Notes under the pieces: model-generated
Told to the model about the DNA's origin: nothing
The model's input: the letters and a program-made list of their open reading frames with translations, nothing else
The model's database searches: none
Translations under genes and position numbers: made by a program
In this document: positions 16,939 through 26,461 of the stretch, piece after piece
Position numbering within the stretch: position 1 is the first letter of the stretch
Layout: each line of letters starts with the position of its first letter
NCBI RefSeq assembly: GCF_001425625.1
Contig: NZ_LMCP01000044.1
Coordinates: forward strand, 1-64,000
Direction: 5' to 3'
DNA: 64,000 nt
Source of the DNA: Mesorhizobium sp. Root102
GTDB lineage: Bacteria > Pseudomonadota > Alphaproteobacteria > Rhizobiales > Rhizobiaceae

Positions 16939-17565
16939 ATGGCCGGCATGGTCGAAAGCGACAAGATCGACGTCGGATTCTCCGGCAGGCGCTGCATCCA
17001 TTCGCGCAATTGCGTGCTGGGCGATCCGCATGTCTTTGTGCCCAACGCGCCGGGTCAGTGGATCCATCCCGACGCGGCCAGCGTCGAGAAGGTGGTCGCG
17101 ATCGCCGAAAGCTGCCCCTCGGGCGCCATCACTTACATCAGGAAGGATGGCGGGCCGCAGGAGCAGCCGCCGGTGGTCAACACCGTGCGGCTGCGGGAAA
17201 ACGGCCCGCTAGCCGTGCATGCCGAGATCGTGCTCGACGGCGAAACGTTTTACCGCGCCACGCTATGCCGCTGCGGCACCTCGGAAAACAAGCCGTTCTG
17301 CGACGGCAGCCACAACAAATCAGGTTTCACCGCCACCGGCGAGCCGGCGCTGAAGGACACGCCGGCGCTGGAGGCGAGGAATGGCCCGCTGAAAGTGACG
17401 CCGACCACCAACGGCCCGCTCAAGCTCGAAGGCAATGTCGAGATCGTCACCGGCACCGGCCATACGATCGACCGCACGCAACGCACCTTCCTCTGCCGCT
17501 GCGGCCATTCCGCCAACAAGCCGTTTTGCGACAACACGCATAAAAAGATCGGCTTCGTGGCATGA
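16939..17565 (+). CDS. Divergent ferredoxin-like plus double CDGSH iron-sulfur protein
   Basis: 208 residues. The N-terminus (about 10-65) is a short iron-sulfur-binding segment of the Fer4_19 type (GRRCIHSRNCV and SCPSGAI). Two CDGSH motifs follow: CRCGTSENKPFCDGSH and CRCGHSANKPFCDNTH, each giving three Cys and one His for a [2Fe-2S] cluster. In the second copy CDGSH has become CDNTH, but the ligands are kept. Cytosolic electron transfer or cluster storage is likely. ATG 16939 has AGGAG upstream. It follows the Cys-rich secreted pair. Confidence 0.88.
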   Translation: MAGMVESDKIDVGFSGRRCIHSRNCVLGDPHVFVPNAPGQWIHPDAASVEKVVAIAESCPSGAITYIRKDGGPQEQPPVVNTVRLRENGPLAVHAEIVLDGETFYRATLCRCGTSENKPFCDGSHNKSGFTATGEPALKDTPALEARNGPLKVTPTTNGPLKLEGNVEIVTGTGHTIDRTQRTFLCRCGHSANKPFCDNTHKKIGFVA

Positions 17566-17624
17566 AAGGAGGTCCGCCAGCGTTAGTGTAGGATGAGGGT
17601 CTCGCGCTAAGGAGGAAATCCATC

Positions 17625-17927
17625 ATGCGCACCATGCTTGTTCTTGCTTTGCTTGCCTTTGCCATGCCCGCCTACGCCGCCAATCATGCGGTCCAGATCA
17701 AGGGCATGAAATTCAACCCGTCGAAAATCTCGGTCGCTGTCGGCGATACCATCACCTTCACCAATGCCGACCCGATGACGCACACCGCCACCGCGCTTGA
17801 CGGCTCCTTCGACACCGGCCATCTCGCCACCGGCAAGAGCGCCAAAGTCAAGATATCAGCCGCCGGCGCGCACCCATTCCATTGTGCGATCCATAGCTCG
17901 ATGAAGGGCACTGTCACGGCGAAATAG
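17625..17927 (+). CDS. Secreted cupredoxin (amicyanin/plastocyanin-like type 1 copper protein)
   Basis: 100 residues with a signal peptide (1-18, AYA/A). The mature domain has the blue-copper ligand set: His in MTHTATAL, then C-x4-H-x5-M in the segment FHCAIHSSMKG. At about 82 mature residues it is amicyanin-sized. It should shuttle electrons in the periplasm; the partner is not evident. It has a strong AAGGAGG ribosome-binding site. Confidence 0.85.
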   Translation: MRTMLVLALLAFAMPAYAANHAVQIKGMKFNPSKISVAVGDTITFTNADPMTHTATALDGSFDTGHLATGKSAKVKISAAGAHPFHCAIHSSMKGTVTAK

Positions 17928-18015
17928 TGGCATCTCGCCAGACTCTCTTCCGCCATGGCGGGAAGACTTCCAGCGTCGGTGGGAGGTGGTCACTGACGTT
18001 GCGGCCAAAGCCGCC

Positions 18016-18052
18016 GATCTCCCCCATAAGGGTTCCCTTGAGGGGGGAGATC
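18016..18052. repeat. Palindromic intergenic repeat
   Basis: Perfect 10-bp inverted repeat GATCTCCCCC / GGGGGAGATC around a 17-base middle. It lies between the cupredoxin gene and the hydantoinase-like gene, within a 236-bp gene-free stretch. Elements of this composition are common between genes in Mesorhizobium-type genomes; it may also act as a terminator stem, though it lacks a T-tract. Confidence 0.6.
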
Positions 18053-18163
18053 AAGTCCTCATCATGGTCATCGCGTGTTGGCCCAGCGCTCGCGGCTTTA
18101 TCGCCCGCTCCGTATCGGCTAAGGGCAGGGCAGAAAAATTCGCCAGCCGGACCGCCATCAGAA

Positions 18164-20206
18164 ATGACCGTCAAGACCAAGCCAAAGCCCCTGTTCCTCG
18201 GGATCGATACCGGCGGCACCTACACCGATGCCGTGCTGTGGTCAGAAACGGAAGGCCCGCAGCAGGGGCCGAACAAGGGCAAGGTGCTGGCCAAGGCCAA
18301 GGCGCTGACCACACGGCATGATCTTGCCGTCGGCATTTCCGGCGCCGTCGACGCGGTGCTGCAGAAGGCTGGCACCGATCCCGCCGCGATCAAGCTGGTT
18401 TCGATGTCGACGACGCTTGCCACCAACGCACTGGTCGAGGGCCAAGGCGGCCGCGTCGCGCTGGTGATGATCGGCTTCTCCGAGGGCGACCTCGCCCGCG
18501 ACGGGCTGAAGGCAGCACTTGGCACCGACCCGGTGGTTTTCTGTCCTGGCGGCCACGACGTGCACGGCAATGCTGCAAAACTGGATCTGTCCGGGCTGGA
18601 AGCGGCGCTGCCGGAACTCGGCGCATCGGTGTCCGGCTTTGCCGTCTGCGCCTATTTCGCCACCCGCAATCCGGCGCACGAGGTCGCCGCCCGCGAGCTC
18701 ATCCGCGAAAAGACCGGGCTGCCGGTAACCGCCAGCCACGAGCTGTCGGCCAAGCTCGGCGGTCCGCGCCGGGCGCTGACGACGCTGCTCAACGCCAGGC
18801 TGATCTCGATGATCGACCGGCTGGTGGCGGCGACCGAAGGTTTTCTCGAAGCACGCAACATTGCGGCACCGCTGATGGTGGTGCGCGGCGATGGCGCGCT
18901 GGTTTCGGCGGCGTTTGCCCGCCAGCGGCCGATCGAGACCATCCTCTCCGGACCGGCCGCCAGCCTCGTGGGCGCCCGCCACATGACCGGGCTCGACAAC
19001 GCCATGGTGTCCGATATCGGCGGCACCACCACCGACGTCGCCGTGCTCGACGGCGGCCGGCCGCGGCTCGATCCGGAGGGCGCCACCGTCGGCGGCTTCC
19101 GCACCATGGTCGAGGCTGTCGCCATGCGCACCTTCGGCCTCGGAGGGGATTCTGAAGTGACGCTGGAAGATGGCGCGCTCAACCCGAAGATCCTGCTCGG
19201 GCCACGCCGCCTGGTGCCGCTGGCGCTGGCTGGCATGGCGCATGGCAGCGCCGTCACATCGGAACTCGAACGCCAATTGCGGGCGCCCAATCCCGGCCGC
19301 ATGGACGGCCGCTTCGCGGTGCGCACCGGCGTGCCGGACAGGCTCGCCGCCGGATTGACCGGCGCCGAAGCCAGGCTCTACGAGCTGATTGGTGCTGTGC
19401 CGCTCGCCATCGACAGGCTTTTGACCTCGAACGCGCAGAACGCGACGCTGAACCGGCTGGTGTCGCGCGGGCTGGTGCATGTCGCCGGTTTCACCCCGTC
19501 GGACGCCGCCCATGTGCTGGGCAAGCAGGCAAACTGGGATCCCGTTGCCGCGCGCCTCGGCGCCGAACTGTTCGCCCGCAAGCGCGACGGCCGTGGCCAG
19601 TTCATCGCCGCTTCGCCAGAAGCGCTCTCGGAACGGGTGCTGGTGACGCTGACGCGCTGGTCGGCCGAATACATTCTCGAAACCGCCTTTGCCGAGGACG
19701 GCCTCGATGGCGCGTCGACGGTGGCGCATGCGCTGGTGCAGCGCGCGGTCGACGCCCATCCCGGCATTGCACGCTTAACCGTGGCGCTCGACCGACCGGT
19801 CATCGGCCTCGGCGCCTCGGCGCCGCTGCATTATGCCGGCCTGCCACCCTTGATCGGCAACGACTGCGTGGTGCCGGAAGACACCGATGTCGCCAATGCG
19901 CTTGGTGCCGTCGTCGGTCAGGTCAGGGTTTCGGCCGAGGCGCGGGTCAGCCAGCCCAAGGAAGGGCTGTTTCGCCTTGCCTCGGGCGAAACCGTACGCG
20001 ATTTCCTCGACGAGGCGGCGGCGATCGCGGCGGCCGAGGCCGATGTCCGCGCCATCGTCGCCCAGCGTGCCAGGGATGCCGGCACCGATAGCGCCGAGAT
20101 CGACGTTTCGACCGAGTTCCGCGTCTCGACCGTCGAAGCCCAACGCATGTTCATAGAGGCGCATGTGGTGGCGGTGGCCTCGGGAAGGCCGCGGATTGCG
20201 GTTTGA
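18164..20206 (+). CDS. Hydantoinase/oxoprolinase family protein (HyuA-like)
   Basis: 680 residues from ATG 18164; the open frame upstream crosses a repeat and is not coding. It begins with the actin-like nucleotide-binding motif LFLGIDTGGTYTDAVLW and has the second phosphate site SDIGGTTTDVAVLDGG in the middle, both diagnostic of the family that hydrolyses 5-oxoproline, hydantoins or activates acetone with ATP. The usual HyuB-type partner is absent here, so this may be a stand-alone or orphan subunit. Substrate unknown. Confidence 0.8.
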   Translation: MTVKTKPKPLFLGIDTGGTYTDAVLWSETEGPQQGPNKGKVLAKAKALTTRHDLAVGISGAVDAVLQKAGTDPAAIKLVSMSTTLATNALVEGQGGRVALVMIGFSEGDLARDGLKAALGTDPVVFCPGGHDVHGNAAKLDLSGLEAALPELGASVSGFAVCAYFATRNPAHEVAARELIREKTGLPVTASHELSAKLGGPRRALTTLLNARLISMIDRLVAATEGFLEARNIAAPLMVVRGDGALVSAAFARQRPIETILSGPAASLVGARHMTGLDNAMVSDIGGTTTDVAVLDGGRPRLDPEGATVGGFRTMVEAVAMRTFGLGGDSEVTLEDGALNPKILLGPRRLVPLALAGMAHGSAVTSELERQLRAPNPGRMDGRFAVRTGVPDRLAAGLTGAEARLYELIGAVPLAIDRLLTSNAQNATLNRLVSRGLVHVAGFTPSDAAHVLGKQANWDPVAARLGAELFARKRDGRGQFIAASPEALSERVLVTLTRWSAEYILETAFAEDGLDGASTVAHALVQRAVDAHPGIARLTVALDRPVIGLGASAPLHYAGLPPLIGNDCVVPEDTDVANALGAVVGQVRVSAEARVSQPKEGLFRLASGETVRDFLDEAAAIAAAEADVRAIVAQRARDAGTDSAEIDVSTEFRVSTVEAQRMFIEAHVVAVASGRPRIAV

Positions 20207-20304
20207 GCGAGGCGGCGAAATACGCCACCTTCACCCTAAGCTGAATTGACCCTGCACCCCTGACATGCCAAAGGCCCGCAAAGCCTTTCATCTGGAGTAG
20301 CCTG

Positions 20305-22473
20305 ATGACCGATCGCATCGAGATCGCCGGATTGCGGATTGCCCGCGAGCTGCATGAGTTCGTGGCCAGGGAAGCGCTGCCGGGCACGGGCATCGAAGCC
20401 GACGCCTTCTGGAACGGTTTTTCGGCCATCGTCCATGACCTGGCGCCGAAGAACCGGGCGATGCTGGCAAGGCGCGACGCCATCCAGGAACAGATAGACG
20501 GCTGGTACCGCGACCATGGCGCACCCGTCGACATGGAGGCCTACAAGGGCTTCCTGAAAGAGATCGGCTATATCGTTCCGGAAGGGCCGGCCTTCAGCGT
20601 GTCGACGGGCAATGTCGACCCGGAAATCGCAATCGTTGCCGGACCGCAACTGGTCGTGCCGGTGATGAATGCCCGCTATGCGCTCAATGCCGCCAATGCG
20701 CGCTGGGGCTCGCTCTACGACGCGCTCTATGGCACCGACGCCATTCCCGAAACGGATGGCGCGGAGAAGGGCAAGGCCTTCAACCCGGCGCGCGGCGCCA
20801 AGGTCGTTGCCTGGACGAAGACCTTTCTCGATGAGGCTGCCCCGCTCACCTCGGGCAAATGGGCTGGTGTCAACGGTTTGTCGCTGGCGCAAGGCGGGTT
20901 GCGGCTGAGTGCCGGTGCCGGCTCGACCACGCTGGCCGAACCGAAGCAATTCGTCGGCTACCGTGGCGATGCCGCCAATCCCGATGCGGTGCTGCTTGTG
21001 CGCAACGGCCTGCACATCGAGATCGTGATCGACCGCAACAACCAGATCGGCCGCACCGATCCGGCGGGGATCGCCGATGTCATCCTGGAATCGGCGCTGA
21101 CCACCATCCAGGACTGCGAGGATTCGATCGCGGCGGTGGATGCGCAAGACAAGGTCGTCGTCTACCGCAACTGGCTTGGCCTGATGAAGGGCGACCTGAC
21201 GGAAGAAATCACCAAGGGCGGCAAGAGTTTCGTCCGCAAGCTCAACCCCGACCGCGCCTACACCGCGCCCGCCGGCGGCACGCTGACCCTACCCGGCCGC
21301 TCGCTGATGCTGGTCAGGAATGTCGGCCACCTGATGACCAACCCGGCGATCCTTGACCGCGACGGCAACGAGGTGCCGGAAGGCATCTTGGATGCGGCTA
21401 TGACGGCGCTGATCGCGCTGCACGATGTTGGGCCGAACGGCCGCCGCGCCAATTCCCGCGCCGGCTCGATGTATGTCGTGAAACCCAAAATGCACGGGCC
21501 CGAGGAAGTCGCCTTCGCCGTCGAGATATTCGACCGTGTCGAGGCCCTGCTCGGCATGGCCAGGAACACCATCAAGATGGGCATAATGGATGAGGAGCGG
21601 CGCACCACCGTCAATCTCAAGGAAGCAATCCGCGCGGCGAAGGAGCGTGTCGTATTCATCAACACCGGCTTCCTCGACCGCACCGGCGACGAGATCCACA
21701 CCTCGATGGAAGCCGGTCCGATGATCCGCAAGGGCGACATGAAGCAGGCCGCCTGGATTTCCGCCTACGAGGCGTGGAATGTCGACACAGGACTGGAATG
21801 CGGGCTGGCCGGCCACGCCCAGATCGGCAAGGGCATGTGGGCGATGCCAGATCTGATGGCGGCGATGCTGGTCGAGAAGGTCGCCCATCCCAAGGCCGGC
21901 GCCAACACCGCCTGGGTGCCATCGCCGACGGCGGCGACGCTGCATGCCACGCACTACCACAAGATCGATGTCCACGCGGTGCAGGCAGCGCTGAAGAACC
22001 GGCCCAAGGCGAAGCTCGACGACATTCTGTCGGTGCCTGTCGCCGTGCGGCCGAACTGGTCGCCCGAGGACATCCAGAAGGAACTCGACAACAACGCGCA
22101 AGGCATTCTCGGCTACGTCGTGCGCTGGATCGACCAGGGCGTCGGCTGCTCGAAAGTGCCAGACATCAACGATGTCGGCCTGATGGAAGACCGCGCCACG
22201 CTGCGCATCTCGTCGCAGCACATCGCCAACTGGCTGCACCACGGCGTGTGCAGCAAGGACCAGGTGATGGCGACGATGAAGCGCATGGCCGGCATCGTCG
22301 ACCGCCAGAACGAGGGCGACCCGCTCTACCGGCCGATGACGGTCGACTTCGACAAGTCGATCGCCTTCCTCGCCGCCTGCGACCTGGTCTTCAAGGGCCG
22401 CGTTCAGCCCAACGGTTACACCGAGCCGGTGCTGCACGCGCGGCGGCTGGAGCTGAAGGCGCAGCAGGGCTGA
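20305..22473 (+). CDS. glcB: Malate synthase G
   Basis: 722 residues, full length for the single-chain monomeric isoform G. It condenses glyoxylate and acetyl-CoA to malate in the glyoxylate shunt and glycolate use. Family marks include [17 protein letters not shown] (catalytic acid and metal site), '[19 protein letters not shown]', [13 protein letters not shown] and the C-terminal region with a catalytic Asp. It has GGAG upstream of the ATG. It is a single gene, convergent with the J-domain gene at 22547. Confidence 0.95.
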   Translation: MTDRIEIAGLRIARELHEFVAREALPGTGIEADAFWNGFSAIVHDLAPKNRAMLARRDAIQEQIDGWYRDHGAPVDMEAYKGFLKEIGYIVPEGPAFSVSTGNVDPEIAIVAGPQLVVPVMNARYALNAANARWGSLYDALYGTDAIPETDGAEKGKAFNPARGAKVVAWTKTFLDEAAPLTSGKWAGVNGLSLAQGGLRLSAGAGSTTLAEPKQFVGYRGDAANPDAVLLVRNGLHIEIVIDRNNQIGRTDPAGIADVILESALTTIQDCEDSIAAVDAQDKVVVYRNWLGLMKGDLTEEITKGGKSFVRKLNPDRAYTAPAGGTLTLPGRSLMLVRNVGHLMTNPAILDRDGNEVPEGILDAAMTALIALHDVGPNGRRANSRAGSMYVVKPKMHGPEEVAFAVEIFDRVEALLGMARNTIKMGIMDEERRTTVNLKEAIRAAKERVVFINTGFLDRTGDEIHTSMEAGPMIRKGDMKQAAWISAYEAWNVDTGLECGLAGHAQIGKGMWAMPDLMAAMLVEKVAHPKAGANTAWVPSPTAATLHATHYHKIDVHAVQAALKNRPKAKLDDILSVPVAVRPNWSPEDIQKELDNNAQGILGYVVRWIDQGVGCSKVPDINDVGLMEDRATLRISSQHIANWLHHGVCSKDQVMATMKRMAGIVDRQNEGDPLYRPMTVDFDKSIAFLAACDLVFKGRVQPNGYTEPVLHARRLELKAQQG

Positions 22474-22546
22474 AGAGGTACGCGGCCCGCCCCTGCCGCG
22501 AATGGGGGGCGGGTCTTCGAACTGGCTTCCGGCCAGAGAAAAGGCG

Positions 22547-23086
22547 TTAGGGAGCCGTATGGTCCAGGAGCCGGATGGAGGGATCGCGCCGGTGCTCGGA
22601 GTTGACGCGATCGACGCCTTCCACCGTGATCGCTATCGTTCCGTTTTCTATCCTCGCGATCCATCCCTTCGCTTTCATGTACCAGAGATGAAACTCGAGA
22701 TGCTCTCGCGGGCAGCCTGACAGGCGTTCGAGCTCTACATCTCCGATCCCCGGATCGGTGACGTCGTGGCGGCGCTTCGCGTAAAGCAGCGACAGCAGTT
22801 TGGCCTGGATCACAGCATCCCGCTCGATGCCTTTGGCGTTGCTGGCCTCCTCGGTCAACTCGCGGCGAAGGCCGGCATGGTCTCTATACGCGATGTCGTA
22901 TTGAGCGCGCTTGACGGGATCCTTGAGCGTATTGTGGGCTTCCACGATTTCGCTGAAGCGGGCTTCATCCCCAGTGTGCTGATTGTCTGGATGATAGCGC
23001 ATCGCAAAATAGCGAAATATGCGCTCCAGCGTTTCCGAGTTGGCGTTCGGGCTAACTTCCAAAACTTCGTAGTAGTCAATGAACAT
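22547..23086 (-). CDS. J-domain protein with a C-terminal winged-helix-like region
   Basis: 179 residues. Residues 3-67 form a J-domain with the HPDN motif (YHPDNQHTGDEARF), which stimulates an Hsp70 ATPase. Unlike DnaJ it has no Gly/Phe linker, zinc centre or substrate-binding domain. The C-terminal part (about 90-165) looks like a small winged helix ('LSLLYAKRRHDVTDPGIGD' then 'HLWYMKAKGWIARIENGTI'), so it may bring Hsp70 to a DNA- or protein-bound target. Its composition is less GC-rich than its neighbours, which fits transfer. Confidence 0.72.
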   Translation of the reverse strand: MFIDYYEVLEVSPNANSETLERIFRYFAMRYHPDNQHTGDEARFSEIVEAHNTLKDPVKRAQYDIAYRDHAGLRRELTEEASNAKGIERDAVIQAKLLSLLYAKRRHDVTDPGIGDVELERLSGCPREHLEFHLWYMKAKGWIARIENGTIAITVEGVDRVNSEHRRDPSIRLLDHTAP

Positions 23087-23430
23087 ATCGGTACACCCTC
23101 AACCGCAATCATATTCGTATTGTCTAAATAAGGAATATCCAATGCAGCAGCCAAGATTTTAGTCCGGCACCGATGCGACACGTTCTGGGGTGAAGACGAA
23201 GAAATGGCCGACGTCCGTTCGGTGGGGCCGTTGGGTGGGGAGGACGCCGGCCAAGCGGACAATCAGATCCGCCGCATTGCAGAGATGTTCGATTCGTTGG
23301 GTGGCGGTTATGGCGTGATCGCGGAAGGCAACGTTGCGGAGCCGGCTTGTCGCGCGATCGCCTGCTGCCAGATTTCGCCCGCGGACCAAAAACCACAACC
23401 CGTAAGCACGGCCATTGGCAGGCAAGTGAC
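23087..23430. other. Gene-free stretch upstream of the J-domain gene
   Basis: 344 bp with no ORF that I can support. It holds the upstream region of the J-domain gene (AT-rich around 23100-23160) and the tail side of comM, both of which read leftward. No repeat or terminator of note was seen. Confidence 0.5.
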
Positions 23431-24963
23431 CTAAGCCGCTTGCGCCACCCGCTCCGAACTCATCCGATAAGAAATCGCTTCGGCCAGATGGATGCGGCCG
23501 ACGGTTTCGCTGGCGTCGAGATCGGCCAGCGTGCGCGCCACTTTCAGCACGCGGTGGTAGGCGCGCGCGGAAAAGGCGAGCTTCTCGCTGGCGTCCTTGA
23601 GCAGCGACAGGCCGGCGGCGCCAGGCATGGCTATCTCCTCGATGACTGAGGGCGCGCAATGCGCGTTGGTGGTGGCCCGGGTAGCGCCGAGCCGTTCGAA
23701 CCGCTCGCGCTGGATGGTGCGGGCGCGCGCCACGCGCAGCGCCACATCGGCACTTTTCTCCGCCCGGTCGGGCCGGATCAGGTCGCTGGCCGACACCGCC
23801 GGCACCTCAATCCGAAGATCGATGCGGTCGAGCAGCGGGCCTGATATCCGCGCCTGGTAGTCGGTGCGGCAGCGCTCGCCGCGCAGGCAGCGATAGCCCG
23901 GTTCGCCGGCCATGCCGCAGCGGCACGGATTCATCGCCGCCACCAGCTGGATGCGCGCTGGATAGGTGACGCGATGGTTGGCCCGCGCGATCATGCAGTC
24001 GCCTGTCTCGAGCGGCTGGCGCAGCGCATCGAGCGTCTGCGGCGTGAACTCCGGAAATTCGTCGAGGAACAGCACGCCGTGATGCGCCAGCGACACTTCA
24101 CCCGGCCGCGCGCGGATGCCACCGCCGACCATCGCCGCCATCGAGGCCGAGTGGTGCGGCGCGCGGAACGGCCGCCGGTCGGTCAGCTTGCCCTCCCCGA
24201 GCTCTCCCGCCACCGAGGCGATCATCGAGACTTCGAGCAATTCCTTCGGCGCGAGCGGCGGCAGGATCGACGGCAGCCGCTGCGCCAGCATCGACTTTCC
24301 CGATCCGGGCGGGCCGATCATCAGCAAATTGTGCCCACCGGCTGCCGCCACTTCCAGCGCCCGCTTGGCGGTCTCCTGGCCCTTGATGTCGGCGAGGTCG
24401 GGCAGGTCGCGCGCCGCGGCGTGGATTCCGGCCTCCGGCCGCGACAGCACCTGCGTACCGCGAAAATGGTTGGCGATGGCGATCAGGCTGCGCGGCGCCA
24501 GAATGTCGAATTCCCGCCCGGCCCAGGCAGCTTCCGGCCCGCAGGCGAACGGGCAGATCAGGCCCTTGCCCTCGGCATTGGCGCCGATCGCCGCCGGCAA
24601 GGCGCCAGCGACCGCGGCAATCGTGCCGTCGAGCGACAACTCGCCAAGCACGACATAGCCGGCCAGCATGTCGCCAGGAATGGCGCCCAATGCGGCCATC
24701 AGGCCAAGCGCGATCGGCAAATCGTAGTGGCTGCCTTCCTTGGGCAGGTCGGCGGGTGCCAGATTGACCGTGACCTTCTTCGACGGCATCGACAGGCCGG
24801 AAGCATGAAGTGCTGCCTGCACCCGCTCGCGGCTTTCGGCCACTGCCTTGTCGGCGAGGCCCACGATGTGCATGTTGACCTTGCCGGGCGCGATCATCAC
24901 CTGCACGTCGACCGGCACGGCCTCGATACCCTGGAAAGCGACCGTGCGAACCCGCGCCACCAT
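23431..24963 (-). CDS. comM: YifB/ComM-type AAA+ ATPase (Mg-chelatase-like)
   Basis: 510 residues from ATG 24963 (MVARVRTVAFQG); the longer frame has no better start. An N-terminal Lon-like domain is followed by the AAA+ module with Walker A GPPGSGKS, Walker B LFLDEFPEF, and the 'GDCMIARANHRVTYPARIQL' sensor region, plus a C-terminal Mg-chelatase-like lid with a zinc-binding CRCG...C...C cluster. ComM is a hexameric helicase that drives branch migration in natural transformation. It is followed by a gap and then the J-domain gene. Confidence 0.92.
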   Translation of the reverse strand: MVARVRTVAFQGIEAVPVDVQVMIAPGKVNMHIVGLADKAVAESRERVQAALHASGLSMPSKKVTVNLAPADLPKEGSHYDLPIALGLMAALGAIPGDMLAGYVVLGELSLDGTIAAVAGALPAAIGANAEGKGLICPFACGPEAAWAGREFDILAPRSLIAIANHFRGTQVLSRPEAGIHAAARDLPDLADIKGQETAKRALEVAAAGGHNLLMIGPPGSGKSMLAQRLPSILPPLAPKELLEVSMIASVAGELGEGKLTDRRPFRAPHHSASMAAMVGGGIRARPGEVSLAHHGVLFLDEFPEFTPQTLDALRQPLETGDCMIARANHRVTYPARIQLVAAMNPCRCGMAGEPGYRCLRGERCRTDYQARISGPLLDRIDLRIEVPAVSASDLIRPDRAEKSADVALRVARARTIQRERFERLGATRATTNAHCAPSVIEEIAMPGAAGLSLLKDASEKLAFSARAYHRVLKVARTLADLDASETVGRIHLAEAISYRMSSERVAQAA

Positions 24964-25146
24964 CGTGCAACCCCAATTTAGGCTGGCCCCAGCCCGTGCG
25001 ATCAGGCCAGGAACGGCCCCTCGGGGAGACAATCACAATTCCTTGGTCAAATCAAGAACATTACAGGAACATGTGAACGCGCAGGTTGCAGCCGAATTGA
25101 GCCCGGTTGCAAAACCGGAACATGGTTAAGACAAAGTAAAAACGGA

Positions 25147-26091
25147 CTACGTCCGCCGCTTGTCCTCGACCGCATCCCAGAACAGGCTGGCGATGTCGGC
25201 GCCGCCGAAGCGCTTGACCTCGCGCACGCCGGTCGGCGAGGTCACGTTGATCTCGGTCATGTAGTCGCCGATGACGTCGATGCCGACGAGGATGAAGCCG
25301 CGCTCTTTCAGCGACGGCCCGATGCGGGCACAGATCTCGCGCTCGCGTTCCGTCAGCTCGGTTTTCTCGGCGCGGCCGCCGACATGCATGTTGGAGCGGG
25401 AATCATGCTCGGCCGGCACCCGGTTGATGGCGCCGACCGGTTCGCCGTCGATCAGGATGATGCGCTTGTCGCCCTTGCGAACGTCCTTCAGATAGCGCTG
25501 CACGATATAGGGCTCGCGGAACATCTGGCCGAACATTTCGAGCAGCGAGGCAAGGTTGCGGTCGGCCTCGTGCAGATGGAAGATACCGGCGCCGCCATTG
25601 CCGTAGAGCGGCTTGACGATGATGTCGCCGAACTCCTTGCGGAAGGCGGCAACTTCGAGCGGATCCTTGGTGATCAGCGTGTCCGGCATCAGGTCGGAAA
25701 ACTCGGTGACGAAGATCTTTTCCGGGCTGTTGCGCACCCAGGCGGGGTCGTTGACCACCAACGTCCCGGGATGGATGCGCTCCAGAATGTGCGTGGTGGT
25801 GATGTAGTTCATGTCGAAGGGCGGATCCTGGCGCAGCAGGACGACGTCCATCTCCGACAGATCGGTACGCACCTCCTCGCCCAGCGAATAATGGCTGCCC
25901 TTCTCGTCGCGCACCTGCATTTCCTCGATGCGGGCAAACACCTTGCCGTCGCGCAACGACAGCCGGTCTGGCGTGTAGTGGAACAGCTTATGGCCGCGCC
26001 GCTGCGCTTCCAGCGACAGCGCGAACGAGGTGTCGCCGGCGATCGACACGGTGGAGATGTGGTCCATCTGGACGGCGATTTTAAGCTTCAT
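25147..26091 (-). CDS. gshB: Glutathione synthetase
   Basis: 314 residues, full length. It joins gamma-glutamylcysteine and glycine with ATP in the cytosol. ATP-grasp marks are the [12 protein letters not shown] loop, '[20 protein letters not shown]' and the metal-binding end with [17 protein letters not shown]. It starts with [10 protein letters not shown]. It is a single leftward gene; comM lies next in the same direction, 183 bp away. Confidence 0.95.
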   Translation of the reverse strand: MKLKIAVQMDHISTVSIAGDTSFALSLEAQRRGHKLFHYTPDRLSLRDGKVFARIEEMQVRDEKGSHYSLGEEVRTDLSEMDVVLLRQDPPFDMNYITTTHILERIHPGTLVVNDPAWVRNSPEKIFVTEFSDLMPDTLITKDPLEVAAFRKEFGDIIVKPLYGNGGAGIFHLHEADRNLASLLEMFGQMFREPYIVQRYLKDVRKGDKRIILIDGEPVGAINRVPAEHDSRSNMHVGGRAEKTELTEREREICARIGPSLKERGFILVGIDVIGDYMTEINVTSPTGVREVKRFGGADIASLFWDAVEDKRRT

Positions 26092-26461
26092 GGCGGGTCT
26101 CCGGCGGCTCGGATGGGCGACTGTCTTGCCTGTACAGGCTCACTGCCCGTCTGCCAATCGCGACATTTGAAGATTGGCATCAGCAACTCGCAAAGCTGAG
26201 CTGGCCTCCAATCTTGCCGACCAACCAACTGCCGTCGCTGGCCTGCGCGGATCGCATTCACAAACGGGTGCTGCGCCCGAACCCTCTCGTGTCCGGTCGG
26301 ATGGCTGAAGATGTGCATGAAAAAAGCTTCGACGCGCACCGCGGCGACCTTCCCGAAGGTGACGCATTTTACCCGCGAATAATCGATTTGGGGATACGTT
26401 TCCTAAAGGGTTTGCTGCCAGTCTCGGAAATAAATTCCGACGTCACAAAACAGGGACACCG
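26092..26461. other. Divergent intergenic region between gshB and the GGDEF-EAL gene
   Basis: 370 bp between two divergent genes, so it must hold both promoters. No clear operator, repeat or RNA was recognised. Confidence 0.5.

Noticed and set aside
18242-19759. 505-codon minus-strand ORF opposite the hydantoinase-like gene
   Set aside because: Antisense shadow; low-complexity composition and no start signal.
23087-23430. Small ORFs between comM and the J-domain gene
   Set aside because: No ribosome-binding site, no hydrophobic or cysteine pattern and no recognisable family in any frame.
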